Shown here: one piece after another, positions 18,812 through 28,739 of the stretch
Position numbering within the stretch: position 1 is the first letter of the stretch
Layout of the letters: every line of letters begins with the position of its first letter
Assembly (NCBI GenBank): GCA_903835255.1
Contig: CAILMI010000046.1
Location: forward strand, 21,864-85,863
Direction of reading: 5' to 3'
Length of the DNA stretch: 64,000 bases
Source of the DNA: an uncultured Verrucomicrobia subdivision 3 bacterium
GTDB lineage: Bacteria; Verrucomicrobiota; Verrucomicrobiia; Limisphaerales; UBA11358
The notes under the pieces: generated by a model
Databases searched by the model: none
Seen by the model: the letters and a program-made list of their open reading frames with translations, nothing else
What the model was told of the DNA's origin: nothing
Program-made: the position numbers and the translations under genes

Positions 18812-19941
18812 GCATGAAGGTAAAGATAGGCATCATTGGGTGCGGACTGATGGGGCGCGAAGTGGCGAGCGCATTAAGCCGTTGGTTTGTCCTGGAAGAT
18901 CACCCTTGCCACCCAGAATTGGTTGCTGTTTGCGATCCGGTAGCCAGCCGGCGAGATTGGTTCCGTCGAGTGCCAACGGTGAGATTATTCGCCGCCGACC
19001 ATCATGAACTGCTGAATTCATCCGAAATTGATGTCGTTTACGTCGCTGTCCCGCATAACCTCCACGAAAAAATCTACCTTGATGTTTTAAATTCGGGGAA
19101 AGATTTATTTGCAGAAAAACCTTTCGGTGTTGATCTTAGAGCGGCAAAAAATATTTCCTCTGATGCAACAAGATTAAAGCGGTTTGTTCGTTGCAGTTCT
19201 GAATTTCCATTCTTACCGGGCGGGCAGCGCGCTTTCGAAATTGCCAGAGGTGGCGGCTTGGGCCGCTTATTGGAGGTGCGCGCTGGCTTTCTTCATAGCA
19301 GTGATCTAGATCCTAACAAGCCCGCGAACTGGAAGCGGCGGAATGAAACCTGTGGCGAAATCGGAGTCATGGGCGATTTAGGTATGCACGTGGTTCATAT
19401 CCCCTTCCGCCTTGGTTGGAAGCCTAAAACTGTTTATGCCCAGTTGCAAAAATTTTATCCCCAGCGTCCCGGTGGAGCGGGTGGAAACGTGATCTGTGAT
19501 ACCTGGGATAATGCCACCCTCCATACCGGGGTAGATGTTGATGGTCATGAGATCCCAATGAGGCTCGAGATGAAACGGCTTGCCCCGGGAGAAACAAATA
19601 CTTGGTTCGTTGAGATTCTTGGAACTGAGGGCGGGGTAAAATACAGCACCAAAGAGCCCAAGACACTCTGGACGTTTAAACGCGACAGGGAACAATGCTG
19701 GTTGCGCACCGACCTCGGTTTCAATGGACCCTTCACCACAATTACAGGTGGTATTTTCGAACCCGGTTTCCCCGATTGCTTCCTCCAGATGTGGGCGTCA
19801 TTTTTAGCTGAGCGCTGCGGCAAGCTAGGAGGGCGATTCGGATGCGTGACTCCAGATGAAGCCACGATGAGTCATCAGCTTTTCGAATCGGCGCTAAAAT
19901 CTCAAATTGAGAAAAATGCCATCCAAATCAACTGGGCTTAG
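18808..19941 (+). CDS. Gfo/Idh/MocA family oxidoreductase
   Basis: 377 residues with the Rossmann start IGIIGCGLMGREV, the family motif FAEKPFGVDL, and MGDLGMHVVHIPF in the C-terminal alpha/beta domain. Family members are NAD(P)-dependent dehydrogenases or reductases acting on sugars, inositols or their derivatives. The start ATG overlaps the aldolase stop (ATGA). Sitting between an aldolase and a lyxose/mannose isomerase, it could oxidise or epimerise the sugar before phosphorylation; substrate unknown. Confidence 0.87.
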   Translation: MSMKVKIGIIGCGLMGREVASALSRWFVLEDHPCHPELVAVCDPVASRRDWFRRVPTVRLFAADHHELLNSSEIDVVYVAVPHNLHEKIYLDVLNSGKDLFAEKPFGVDLRAAKNISSDATRLKRFVRCSSEFPFLPGGQRAFEIARGGGLGRLLEVRAGFLHSSDLDPNKPANWKRRNETCGEIGVMGDLGMHVVHIPFRLGWKPKTVYAQLQKFYPQRPGGAGGNVICDTWDNATLHTGVDVDGHEIPMRLEMKRLAPGETNTWFVEILGTEGGVKYSTKEPKTLWTFKRDREQCWLRTDLGFNGPFTTITGGIFEPGFPDCFLQMWASFLAERCGKLGGRFGCVTPDEATMSHQLFESALKSQIEKNAIQINWA

Positions 19942-19959
19942 TAGGGCAAAATAATTTCT

Positions 19960-20535
19960 ATGAAACGGAGTGTTATAAACGGTCTGGTCCGATCCGCGGA
20001 AAAATGCTTTCGAGCCCACAGTTGGAGTCTTCCCCCTAAACCGCGATGGGACGTTACAGATTTTGGGCTCGGGGACTGGCAGCATTTTGGATTAGTTTTG
20101 GTCAACTTGGCAGAAGAGCAGGAATATTGTGAAAAAATAATGTATGCCAAGGAAAAGATGCAGACTCCGGCTCATTGTCATTGGAAAAAAAAAGAAGATA
20201 TAATCTGTCGTTGGGGAAAGCTGGCGGTGCAAGTTTGGGCTGGAATTCCTCATGAAAACCCTGTCAGCAATTTTATAATTTCTATTAATCACTCCCCGAT
20301 GCCAATCATGTCCGGAAGAGTCGTCGAGTTGACCGCTGGTTCCCGAATCACCCTCCTGCCTGGAACGTTTCACGCGTTCTACCCCCTTTCTAAGGAATGT
20401 ATTATTGGGGAGGTTTCCACAGCAAACGATGACCGAAATGATAATTTCTTTTTTAACCCGGAAGTGGGTCGGTATCCCGGCATTGAGGAGGACGAAGCTG
20501 CCTATGTTCCTCTTATAAGCGACAAAAGCTTTTAA
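19960..20535 (+). CDS. D-lyxose ketol-isomerase (D-lyxose/D-mannose isomerase)
   Basis: 191 residues, a single cupin. The beginning MKRSVINGLV, the metal motif TPAHCHWKKKEDI (His72, His74, Glu79), LLPGTFHAFYP (His138) and the tail GEVSTANDD, DNFFFNPEVGRYPGIEEDE match the D-lyxose isomerase family closely, and all four expected metal ligands are present. Known members interconvert D-lyxose/D-xylulose and, efficiently, D-mannose/D-fructose. With a GH92 mannosidase upstream and a PfkB kinase 1 bp downstream of its stop, mannose to fructose conversion is an attractive role; lyxose is the alternative. Confidence 0.87.
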   Translation: MKRSVINGLVRSAEKCFRAHSWSLPPKPRWDVTDFGLGDWQHFGLVLVNLAEEQEYCEKIMYAKEKMQTPAHCHWKKKEDIICRWGKLAVQVWAGIPHENPVSNFIISINHSPMPIMSGRVVELTAGSRITLLPGTFHAFYPLSKECIIGEVSTANDDRNDNFFFNPEVGRYPGIEEDEAAYVPLISDKSF

Positions 20536-20536
20536 G

Positions 20537-21556
20537 ATGACACACCGTTCCGGCATTCTTGCGGGTGGAAATTGGATCGTGGATAAGCTGAAGCTGATTG
20601 ACACCTATCCCCAACAAGATGCCCTGGCAAACATACTTGATGAAAAAGTTGGAAATGGCGGCAGCCCGTTCAACATACTACTGGATTTGGCAAATTTAGG
20701 CGCAAAATTTCCTTTAGCGGCAGTCGGATTAATTGGAAATGATGCGGATGGACAATGGGTTGTTAATCAATGTGTTCAAAAAAACGTTAATACCGATCAA
20801 TTAACCAAATCCTCATTGTCCCATACATCTTACACCTATGTGATGATGGCTCAAAAAACGGCGCGGCGAACTTTTTTTCATCAACGAGGTGTAAACGCCC
20901 TTCTGGACGACCCCCATTTTAACTTTGAGTCTAGTTCGGCTCGCATTTTTCATCTGGGATACTTGCTTTTGCTCGACCGATTAGATCAACCAGATGACGA
21001 TTTTGGAACAGTAGCAGCCAGGGTGTTGCAGCGGGCAACGCTTGCAGGTTTAAAGACGAGTATTGATTTGGTTAGCGAAGACAGTGACCGATTCAAAAAA
21101 ATTGTACTGCCTGCACTGCCCCATGTTGATTATTGTTTTCTTAACGAATTCGAAATTGAACGCACGACTGGAATTCTCGTGCGGCAAAATGATAAAATAG
21201 ATCATGTTGCCTTGAAAGCTGCTGCCGAAATCCTTATTCAGGCAGGCGTCAGGGAATGGGTTGTAGTTCATTTTCCTGAAGGGGCTTGCGCGGTAGGCCG
21301 AAATGGACAGCTGCGAATGCAGGGCAGTCTTTGTGTGCCTCTGTCTAGAATTCGTGGAACGGTAGGTGCTGGCGATGCTTTTGCCGCCGGGGTGCTTTAT
21401 GGTTTGCATGAAGGGTGCGATATGGAATCCGCCCTTATTTACGGAGTTTGTGTGGCTGCTGCTTGTCTCTGTGAAGCCGGCTGTTCTGATGGCGTCCGCC
21501 CTCTCGAAGAATGCCTGATGCTAAAAAATGAGTTTGGCGTCCGTTCAGGTTTTTGA
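20537..21556 (+). CDS. PfkB family carbohydrate kinase
   Basis: 339 residues of ribokinase fold. The substrate glycine pair is seen in VGNGGSPFNILLDLANLG, and the C-terminal PfkB signature GTVGAGDAFAAGVLYG carries the catalytic Asp280. Fructokinases, tagatose kinases and sugar-acid kinases share this fold, so the substrate is not fixed by sequence. It begins 1 bp after the D-lyxose isomerase stop and ends the sugar operon. Phosphorylation of the ketose made by that isomerase, ahead of the aldolase, is the simplest reading. Its base composition is as AT-rich as the other operon genes and unlike the GC-rich genes that follow. Confidence 0.87.
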   Translation: MTHRSGILAGGNWIVDKLKLIDTYPQQDALANILDEKVGNGGSPFNILLDLANLGAKFPLAAVGLIGNDADGQWVVNQCVQKNVNTDQLTKSSLSHTSYTYVMMAQKTARRTFFHQRGVNALLDDPHFNFESSSARIFHLGYLLLLDRLDQPDDDFGTVAARVLQRATLAGLKTSIDLVSEDSDRFKKIVLPALPHVDYCFLNEFEIERTTGILVRQNDKIDHVALKAAAEILIQAGVREWVVVHFPEGACAVGRNGQLRMQGSLCVPLSRIRGTVGAGDAFAAGVLYGLHEGCDMESALIYGVCVAAACLCEAGCSDGVRPLEECLMLKNEFGVRSGF

Positions 21557-21685
21557 AACAAACATATATTGTATTTTTCATTTCCCGGTTTCCCTTTTTT
21601 AATACTTAATATTCGCTTAGATAAACGACGCTTTCAACGCCGACAAAGTCACGGAATCGTTTTTTGGCCAGCGCGGATGGGATTC

Positions 21686-22915
21686 TCACGCCGGAAATTG
21701 CAGGTAGATCACCTTCAGATATTCCGCCTCTTTGAATCCGGCCGGATGATCCGGCGGATGCTGGAGGGTTTTTAGTTCCCTGAATTGCCGGCCTGATTTA
21801 AGGGCCGCGCGACGCACGGCGTCAAAAAAATCCCCGGCCGGGACGTGGGCCGAGCAGGAACCGGCTACCAGGATTCCGTCCGGCGCCAGCTTGGCGATGC
21901 CCAGGGAGTTGAGTCGTTCGTAGGCGCGCACGGCGCCGTCGCGTTCGGTCGCGCGTTTGGCCAGTGAAGGGGGGTCCAGCACAATCAGATCAAATAGGGT
22001 GCCGCCGGTCCCGAGCCATTCGAAGGCATCCGCCTGCACTGTTTCATGGCGGCACGACGCCACGCCCGGAAAGTGTGTGTTCAGAGCAAAGTTCCGCTTT
22101 GCCGAGTCCAAGGCGTGCGCGCTGATGTCGAGGTCGGTCACCGAGAGGGCGCCGCCGCGGGCGGCATAGACCGAGAACCCCCCGGAGAAACTGAACGCAT
22201 TGAGCATCCGCCGCCCGCGTGCCAGGGATTCCACCTCGCGCCGGTTCTCGCGCTGATCCAGGAAAAAACCGGTCTTTTGTCCCTGCAACACTTCGGCCTC
22301 AAAGCGCACGCGGTTCTCCAGGAAAACGACGGATCCGGACGGGGGCTCGCCCAAAAGAATCTGGCCATCGCGCCGCTGAAATGATTTTTCCGCCACCGCC
22401 CGGATGTTCCGGCTCAGTCGCAGGACGATTCGATCTGCCGGGATTTTCTCCCGGAACAGGGCCGTGATCTCCGCGAGTCGGGGGAGCCAGGCTGCCGTGT
22501 AGATTTTCAGAACGAGCGTGGTGTCGTAGCGGTCCAGCACCAGCCCGGGCCAGCCATCGCTCTCGCCGTGGATCAGCCGGTAGCCGGTGGTGCCGGCGTC
22601 AAACCCCTCCCGGCGACGGTCGAGCGCCTGCTCGAGGCGCGTCTGCCACCAGGCCGCATCGATGGTAGCGGGCTTGCCCGCGTGCAGGATGCGGACGCGG
22701 ATCGGCGAATCGGGGTCGAACAATCCCACGGCCAGGAATTTGTCTTTGCGGTCGAAGATCACAGCCAGTTCGCCCGACTGCCCGGCCCGGTTCAATTCGT
22801 GGATGCTGTCGGCGAACAGCCAGGGGTGGCCGCCGCGCACGATGGATTCCGCGGCGGCGGTGATGCGCAGACGCAGGCGGGTGACCGCCGGGGGATTCGC
22901 CGCGGGCGGATTCAT
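21686..22915 (-). CDS. Class I SAM-dependent rRNA methyltransferase, RlmI-like
   Basis: 409 residues with an N-terminal PUA domain ([26 protein letters not shown]), a middle EEHEAD-like region, and a Rossmann methyltransferase: [26 protein letters not shown] as the SAM loop, and VLDPPSLAK as the catalytic-side motif. RlmI makes m5C1962 in E. coli 23S rRNA; this is the closest recognised relative and the exact base is not certain here. The start ATG overlaps the trpS stop by one base (TAATG), so it is co-translated behind trpS. Confidence 0.87.
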   Translation of the reverse strand: MNPPAANPPAVTRLRLRITAAAESIVRGGHPWLFADSIHELNRAGQSGELAVIFDRKDKFLAVGLFDPDSPIRVRILHAGKPATIDAAWWQTRLEQALDRRREGFDAGTTGYRLIHGESDGWPGLVLDRYDTTLVLKIYTAAWLPRLAEITALFREKIPADRIVLRLSRNIRAVAEKSFQRRDGQILLGEPPSGSVVFLENRVRFEAEVLQGQKTGFFLDQRENRREVESLARGRRMLNAFSFSGGFSVYAARGGALSVTDLDISAHALDSAKRNFALNTHFPGVASCRHETVQADAFEWLGTGGTLFDLIVLDPPSLAKRATERDGAVRAYERLNSLGIAKLAPDGILVAGSCSAHVPAGDFFDAVRRAALKSGRQFRELKTLQHPPDHPAGFKEAEYLKVIYLQFPA

Positions 22916-23880
22916 TATTCCAGCCCGCAGTTTTTACGGGCGCGCTTCAAAACGGGCTGCGCAACGGCGCGGGCTTTGGCGGCGCCCGCGGCGAGCACGC
23001 CGTGGACGTAATCCAAGTTGCCCGCCAGCTCCGCACGCTTCTTCCGCGCATCGGAAAAATGCTCCCAGTAGTGCTCGAACAGCCCCTTCTTCAGATCGCC
23101 GTACCCGAGTCCTCCGGCGCGCAGGCGGGTTTCGAAATCCAGGCAGACGTCCGCAGGCGCCACGAGTTTCAGAAGTTGGATGGCGAGGTTTTGGTCGGCG
23201 TCCGGCTTGGGTTCCTCGGGCGTGCGCGAGTCCATCCGGATCCCCATGACCTTTTTCCGAAGCAGCTTTTCCTCGCCGAAAATCTCCAGCGTGTTGCCGT
23301 AGCTCTTGCTCATCTTCTCGCCGTCCAGGCCGGGCACCTTGGCCGTCTCCCCCCGGATCTGCGGCTCAGGAATCACAAAGGTCGGGCCGTACTGCTCGTT
23401 GAATTTGATGGCGATATCGCGCGTCACTTCCACGTGCTGCTTCTGGTCCTGACCGACCGGGACGATGTGGGAATCGTAGATGAGGATGTCGGCCGCCATC
23501 AGCACTGGGTAGGCGAAGAGCCCGTGGTTCACCGGCAGCCCCTTGGCGGACTTGTCTTTGAAGGAATGACACTTCTCCAGCAGGCTCATGGGCGTGAGCG
23601 TGGAGAGAATCCAGGCCAGCTCGGTGACTTCGGGGACGTCGGACTGCCGGAAAAAAACCGACTTCTGGGGGTCGAGGCCGCAGGCGAGGAAATCCAGCGC
23701 CACGTCGAGCGTGTTCCTGCGGCGCGCGTCGGCATCAAACAGCGAGGTCATGGAGTGGTAATCCGCGATGAAATAAAACGCCTCGCCCCGGGCCTGCAAT
23801 TCGATGGCGGGGCGCATCATCCCGAAATAGTTTCCCAGGTGCAGCGCGCCGCTGGGCTGGATGCCGGATAGGATTCGCAT
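22915..23880 (-). CDS. trpS: Tryptophanyl-tRNA synthetase
   Basis: A 321-residue class Ic synthetase of normal bacterial length. It has [13 protein letters not shown] (the HIGH motif variant), the tryptophan-pocket region with YHSMTSL and [15 protein letters not shown], and [10 protein letters not shown] (KMSKS). It charges tRNA-Trp in the cytoplasm. It is the first gene of a two-gene unit with the RlmI-like methyltransferase. A tRNA-Phe gene lies 150 bp upstream on the opposite strand. Confidence 0.97.
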   Translation of the reverse strand: MRILSGIQPSGALHLGNYFGMMRPAIELQARGEAFYFIADYHSMTSLFDADARRRNTLDVALDFLACGLDPQKSVFFRQSDVPEVTELAWILSTLTPMSLLEKCHSFKDKSAKGLPVNHGLFAYPVLMAADILIYDSHIVPVGQDQKQHVEVTRDIAIKFNEQYGPTFVIPEPQIRGETAKVPGLDGEKMSKSYGNTLEIFGEEKLLRKKVMGIRMDSRTPEEPKPDADQNLAIQLLKLVAPADVCLDFETRLRAGGLGYGDLKKGLFEHYWEHFSDARKKRAELAGNLDYVHGVLAAGAAKARAVAQPVLKRARKNCGLE

Positions 23881-23979
23881 GGGAGCAGGCTAATGGATAA
23901 TCCTCTGGGAGCCAACCTTGAACCGTCTTGAACCGTCTCACCGTCGTCTAGGTCTCTATCGTCCAGGTTGCGTTCTGAT

Positions 23980-24006
23980 TTGCGTCTTGCAAACGGGGTG
24001 TATTAT
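23980..24006 (+). promoter_or_regulatory. Possible promoter of tRNA-Phe
   Basis: TTGCGT at 23980 and TATTAT at 24001 could form -35 and -10 boxes with a short 15-bp spacer, about 24 bp before the tRNA. A directly repeated 10-mer (CTTGAACCGT twice) precedes it near 23917-23936. Confidence 0.3.
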
Positions 24007-24029
24007 CGTTTCAATGTTCGACCGCGGTT

Positions 24030-24105
<76 letters not shown>

Positions 24106-24274
24106 CGTTTCAAATACCCTCACAGCTTCCGTTTCTTAGTTGCTTCCCTCTCAATAATCAAAAGTAGATTGAAATCATTCTCCGCCATCGCCTGATTGCA
24201 GATCCTTTTTTTAAAAAATACCTTGGCGGTCCCGGGGCGTTTCGTCCTTCCGGGCGGGCCTTGAGTTTGTAAGC

Positions 24275-24304
24275 AAAAAAACTGGGAGCCGGAGGGCGGC
24301 TCCC
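24275..24304 (-). terminator. Rho-independent terminator of surface-repeat gene 2
   Basis: An 8-bp stem GGGAGCCG/CGGCTCCC at 24284-24304 is followed, read on the minus strand, by a run of seven T. It lies 20 bp after the stop of the gene at 24325 and is a near copy of the terminator at 24943-24975. Confidence 0.8.
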
Positions 24305-24324
24305 GGTGGGGAAGGGGGGCTGGA

Positions 24325-24873
24325 TCAGAACGACCAGTTGACGATGGGAAAACCGGTCGCGAGTTTGTCCGGGAATTCCTTGAACCAGGGATTGTTCCGA
24401 GCAATGTTCGCGAGGCCGATTTGCACGCCGTGTAGGTTTTCGGCGTAGTTCACCAGCCCCACTTGAAGGCCGTGAAATTCTTGGGCAGAGTTGAAAATCC
24501 AAGCAGATTGCAATCCCGTGAACGTGCCCTTGGACAGGTTGACCAGGGGAAGATAAAAGCCCCCCTGCCACCCCACAAAACTGACCCCGCTGTAGTTGAC
24601 TAATCCCCACGAGACGCCGGTGTAGGAATCGGCATAGTTGAAAAGGCCCCAGCTGAAGCCGGCGCTGTCGCCGGTGCTGCCGTTGACGAGGCCCAGGGCG
24701 ACGCCCTGTTGCGGGTTTTCACCCCAGAGACTCAAGGACAAGCCGCGGATTTCAGCGGTCTTGGAATGAAGGGCGATTTCCGGGGTCAGCGAAGCCTGGA
24801 AGGGGTGCGACTCCTCGGCCGATGCCGCAGCAACGCAGAAGCAGAGGAAGGCGAAAGAGAGTGTTTTTTTCAT
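24325..24873 (-). CDS. Surface-repeat protein (LA_2272-like), copy 2
   Basis: 182 residues with a signal peptide (SFAFLCFCVAAASA). After about residue 45 the protein consists of short repeats of the form GLxxGLVNYAxxxxGVQ, for example VALGLVNGSTGDSAGFSWGL, VSWGLVNYSG and LQVGLVNYAENLHGVQIG. This matches the surface-repeat proteins named after Leptospira LA_2272, which are thought to sit at the cell surface as beta-rich solenoids. The last ~35 residues (VQIGLANIARNN through FPIVNWSF) are almost identical to those of copy 1, and the two 3' ends are nearly identical at DNA level, including the terminator. This copy has a slightly longer repeat region. No function is known. Confidence 0.72.
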   Translation of the reverse strand: MKKTLSFAFLCFCVAAASAEESHPFQASLTPEIALHSKTAEIRGLSLSLWGENPQQGVALGLVNGSTGDSAGFSWGLFNYADSYTGVSWGLVNYSGVSFVGWQGGFYLPLVNLSKGTFTGLQSAWIFNSAQEFHGLQVGLVNYAENLHGVQIGLANIARNNPWFKEFPDKLATGFPIVNWSF

Positions 24874-24942
24874 AGAAAAAGTGTTTAAAGAGCATGGCGT
24901 TTTCAGGGGCTAAAACGCAAGCGTTGTCGGCAAAAATGTCGG

Positions 24943-24975
24943 CAAAAAAACCGGGAGCCGGCGAGCGGCTCCCGG
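24943..24975 (-). terminator. Rho-independent terminator of surface-repeat gene 1
   Basis: A perfect 10-bp stem CCGGGAGCCG/CGGCTCCCGG with a 5-base loop at 24951-24975, followed on the minus strand by seven T. It sits 18 bp past the stop at 24994. Confidence 0.85.
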
Positions 24976-24993
24976 TGGGGAAGGCGGGCTGGA

Positions 24994-25488
24994 TTAGAAC
25001 GACCAGTTGACGATAGGGAAACCGGTCGCGAGTTTGTCCGGGAATTCCTTGAACCAGGGATTGTTCCGAGCAATGTTGGCGAAGCCGATTTGCACGCCGT
25101 GCAGGTTTTCGGCGTAGTTCACGAAGCCCATTTGCAGGCCCGTGCATTTACCGGTCGAATAGTTCACCAGCCCCGCCTGCCAGCCCAGGAAGTCGGTCTT
25201 GCTCAGGTTCACCATGGACCATTGGACGCCCTTGTACGAATCCGCGTAATTGACAAAGAACGCCCAGCTGAACCCGCTGCTCTCGCCGGTGCTGCCGTTG
25301 ACAAAGCCGAAGTTAAAGCTGTGCTGCGGGTTTTCGCCCCAGACATCCAGCGCGATGCCGCGGATTTCAGTGGTCTTGGGTTGGACGGCGATGTCCGGGG
25401 TCAGCGAGGCCTGGAAGAACGGGGCGTCTTCCGCCTTTAAGCCGACGGTGCCAAGGACGAGAACTGCGAGGAGGAGTGTTTTTTTCAT
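24994..25488 (-). CDS. Surface-repeat protein (LA_2272-like), copy 1
   Basis: 164 residues from ATG 25488; a longer frame to 25560 exists but adds a basic tail ahead of an evident signal peptide (TLLLAVLVLGTVGLKA). The mature protein has the same repeat plan as its neighbour, for example FNFGFVNGSTGESSGFSWAF and LQMGFVNYAENLHGVQIG. The two genes are head-to-tail with separate terminators, so they look like a tandem duplication in which the 3' halves have been kept uniform. Export to the cell surface is likely; function unknown. Confidence 0.72.
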   Translation of the reverse strand: MKKTLLLAVLVLGTVGLKAEDAPFFQASLTPDIAVQPKTTEIRGIALDVWGENPQHSFNFGFVNGSTGESSGFSWAFFVNYADSYKGVQWSMVNLSKTDFLGWQAGLVNYSTGKCTGLQMGFVNYAENLHGVQIGFANIARNNPWFKEFPDKLATGFPIVNWSF

Positions 25489-25561
25489 GGTTGTATTGAT
25501 GGTTAAGGTGGACCGACTCCGACACGCCCACCCTAATCTTAAAAAATGCCGGTGCAACAAG

Positions 25562-25599
25562 AAAAAAACCGGCGGCCCATGACAGGTCGCCGGTTTTTT
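25562..25599 (-). terminator. Bidirectional-type terminator downstream of eno
   Basis: AAAAAACCGGCG at 25563-25574 pairs with CGCCGGTTTTTT at 25588-25599. The stem is flanked by A and T runs, so it could act in both directions. It lies 13 bp after the enolase stop. Confidence 0.85.
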
Positions 25600-25611
25600 A
25601 GGATTCCAGAA

Positions 25612-27232
<1,621 letters not shown>

Positions 27233-28105
27233 ATGAAAATCTTTATTGATGGGAAATATTTTGATGAACGGACCGCCAAGGTTTCCGTGTTCGACCACGG
27301 GCTGCTTTACGGCGACGGTATTTTTGAGGGCATCCGTATTTACAACGGCCGCGTCTTCAAGCTGAGGGAGCACATTGACCGGCTGTTTTATTCGGCCAAG
27401 GCAATCTTGCTTGAGATTCCCATGACGCGGGCGGCGCTGATCAAGGCGACGGTGGAAACGTGCCGGAAAAACAAGCTCCGCGCCGGGTACATCCGCCTGA
27501 TTGTGACGCGGGGCCGTGGCACGCTGGGCCTGAACCCGCGCAGCTGCAAGAACCCGTCGGTCATCATCATCGCCGACAAGATTCAGGTTTATCCGCAGGG
27601 GCTGTACGCGCGCGGGATGGAGATTGTGACGGTGCCGACCGTGCGCAACCTGCACAGCGCGGTGAATCCGGCCATCAAGTCGCTGAATTACCTAAACAAC
27701 ATCCTGGCCAAGATCGAGGCGAACAACGCGGGCGTGGAGGAGGCGGTGATGCTCAACGCGGAGGGGTTCGTGGCCGAGTGCACGGCGGACAATCTGTTCA
27801 TTATTAAGAACGGCGAGGTGTTCACGCCGCCGAACTCAGCGGGCGCCCTATACGGCATCACCCGCCAGACGGTGATCGATTTGGCGCACGCCGCCGGCCT
27901 TAAGGTTTCGGAGCCGAACCTCACGCGCTATGATCTGTTCAATGCGGACGAGTGTTTTCTGACCGGCACGGGCGCCGAGATCATGCCGGTGGTGAAGATC
28001 GACGGGCGTGTGATCGGAAACGGCAAGCCGGGGAAACTCACGCGCGCGCTGGTTGAGAAATACCACGGGTTGACGAAGGTCACCGGCGAGCCGATATACA
28101 GTTAG
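27233..28105 (+). CDS. ilvE: Branched-chain amino acid aminotransferase (fold-type IV PLP enzyme)
   Basis: 290 residues. The N-terminal FDHGLLYGDGIFEGIRIYNG, the PLP lysine context IKSLNYLNNILAK, EEAVMLNAEGFVAECTADNLF and the phosphate-binding GITRQTVIDLA and GTGAEIMPV are characteristic of IlvE-type enzymes, which transfer the last amino group of Leu, Ile and Val biosynthesis. D-amino acid aminotransferases and 4-amino-4-deoxychorismate lyases share the fold, but the match is best to IlvE. mcsA begins 24 bp downstream on the same strand, so it may lead that operon. Confidence 0.9.
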   Translation: MKIFIDGKYFDERTAKVSVFDHGLLYGDGIFEGIRIYNGRVFKLREHIDRLFYSAKAILLEIPMTRAALIKATVETCRKNKLRAGYIRLIVTRGRGTLGLNPRSCKNPSVIIIADKIQVYPQGLYARGMEIVTVPTVRNLHSAVNPAIKSLNYLNNILAKIEANNAGVEEAVMLNAEGFVAECTADNLFIIKNGEVFTPPNSAGALYGITRQTVIDLAHAAGLKVSEPNLTRYDLFNADECFLTGTGAEIMPVVKIDGRVIGNGKPGKLTRALVEKYHGLTKVTGEPIYS

Positions 28106-28129
28106 GATTTCGGGTCCGCACCAGATTTT

Positions 28130-28651
28130 ATGCAATGTTCCGTCTGCAAAGAAAAACCGGCGACCGTCTTTCTCACCCACATTGAGAATGACAAGATGCA
28201 CAAGGTGAACCTGTGCGAGGACTGCGCCAAGACCAAGGGGGTGGATAATCCCACGACCTTCTCGCTGGCGGATGCGGATCTGTTGCTGGGGCTGGGGGCG
28301 TCGCAGGAAATCACGCAGACCCCGGGCGGGGCGGATTTGAAATGTCCGCGATGCGGTTTTTCGCAGGCGGACTTCAAAAAAACGGGGCGGCTGGGGTGCC
28401 CGGAATGTTATCAGGTTTTTGCCGGGGGGCTGGAAGGTCTGCTCAAGACGATGCACAAGGGAACCCGGCACACCGGCAAGGCGCCGGAAGCGCTCCGTCA
28501 GCTGCGTGACACGACCGAACGACTCAAGTCGCTCCAAAAGAAGCTGGCCAAGGCCATTGAATCAGAAGATTTCGAGCAGGCCGCGCAGCTGCGGGATGAA
28601 CTGAAGCAGCTGAACGAGTCTCCACCCCCCTCGGCCAAGTCGGCGCCATGA
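28130..28651 (+). CDS. mcsA: McsA-like zinc-finger/UVR activator of the arginine kinase
   Basis: 173 residues with four CxxC motifs (CSVC, CEDC, CPRC, CPEC), the zinc-binding layout of McsA, and a C-terminal UVR motif (KLAKAIESEDFEQAAQLRDEL). In Bacillus McsA binds and activates the protein arginine kinase McsB and tethers it to ClpC. It lies directly upstream of mcsB and clpC here. The zinc fingers and spacing look intact. Confidence 0.92.
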   Translation: MQCSVCKEKPATVFLTHIENDKMHKVNLCEDCAKTKGVDNPTTFSLADADLLLGLGASQEITQTPGGADLKCPRCGFSQADFKKTGRLGCPECYQVFAGGLEGLLKTMHKGTRHTGKAPEALRQLRDTTERLKSLQKKLAKAIESEDFEQAAQLRDELKQLNESPPPSAKSAP

Positions 28652-28739
28652 ACGGTACCCCATTTAGAGCCCTCGTTATTTACGGGCTAGCCTTAAAAAA
28701 TCCGAAAATTTTTCGCACTCAATCGGACGACAACACACC

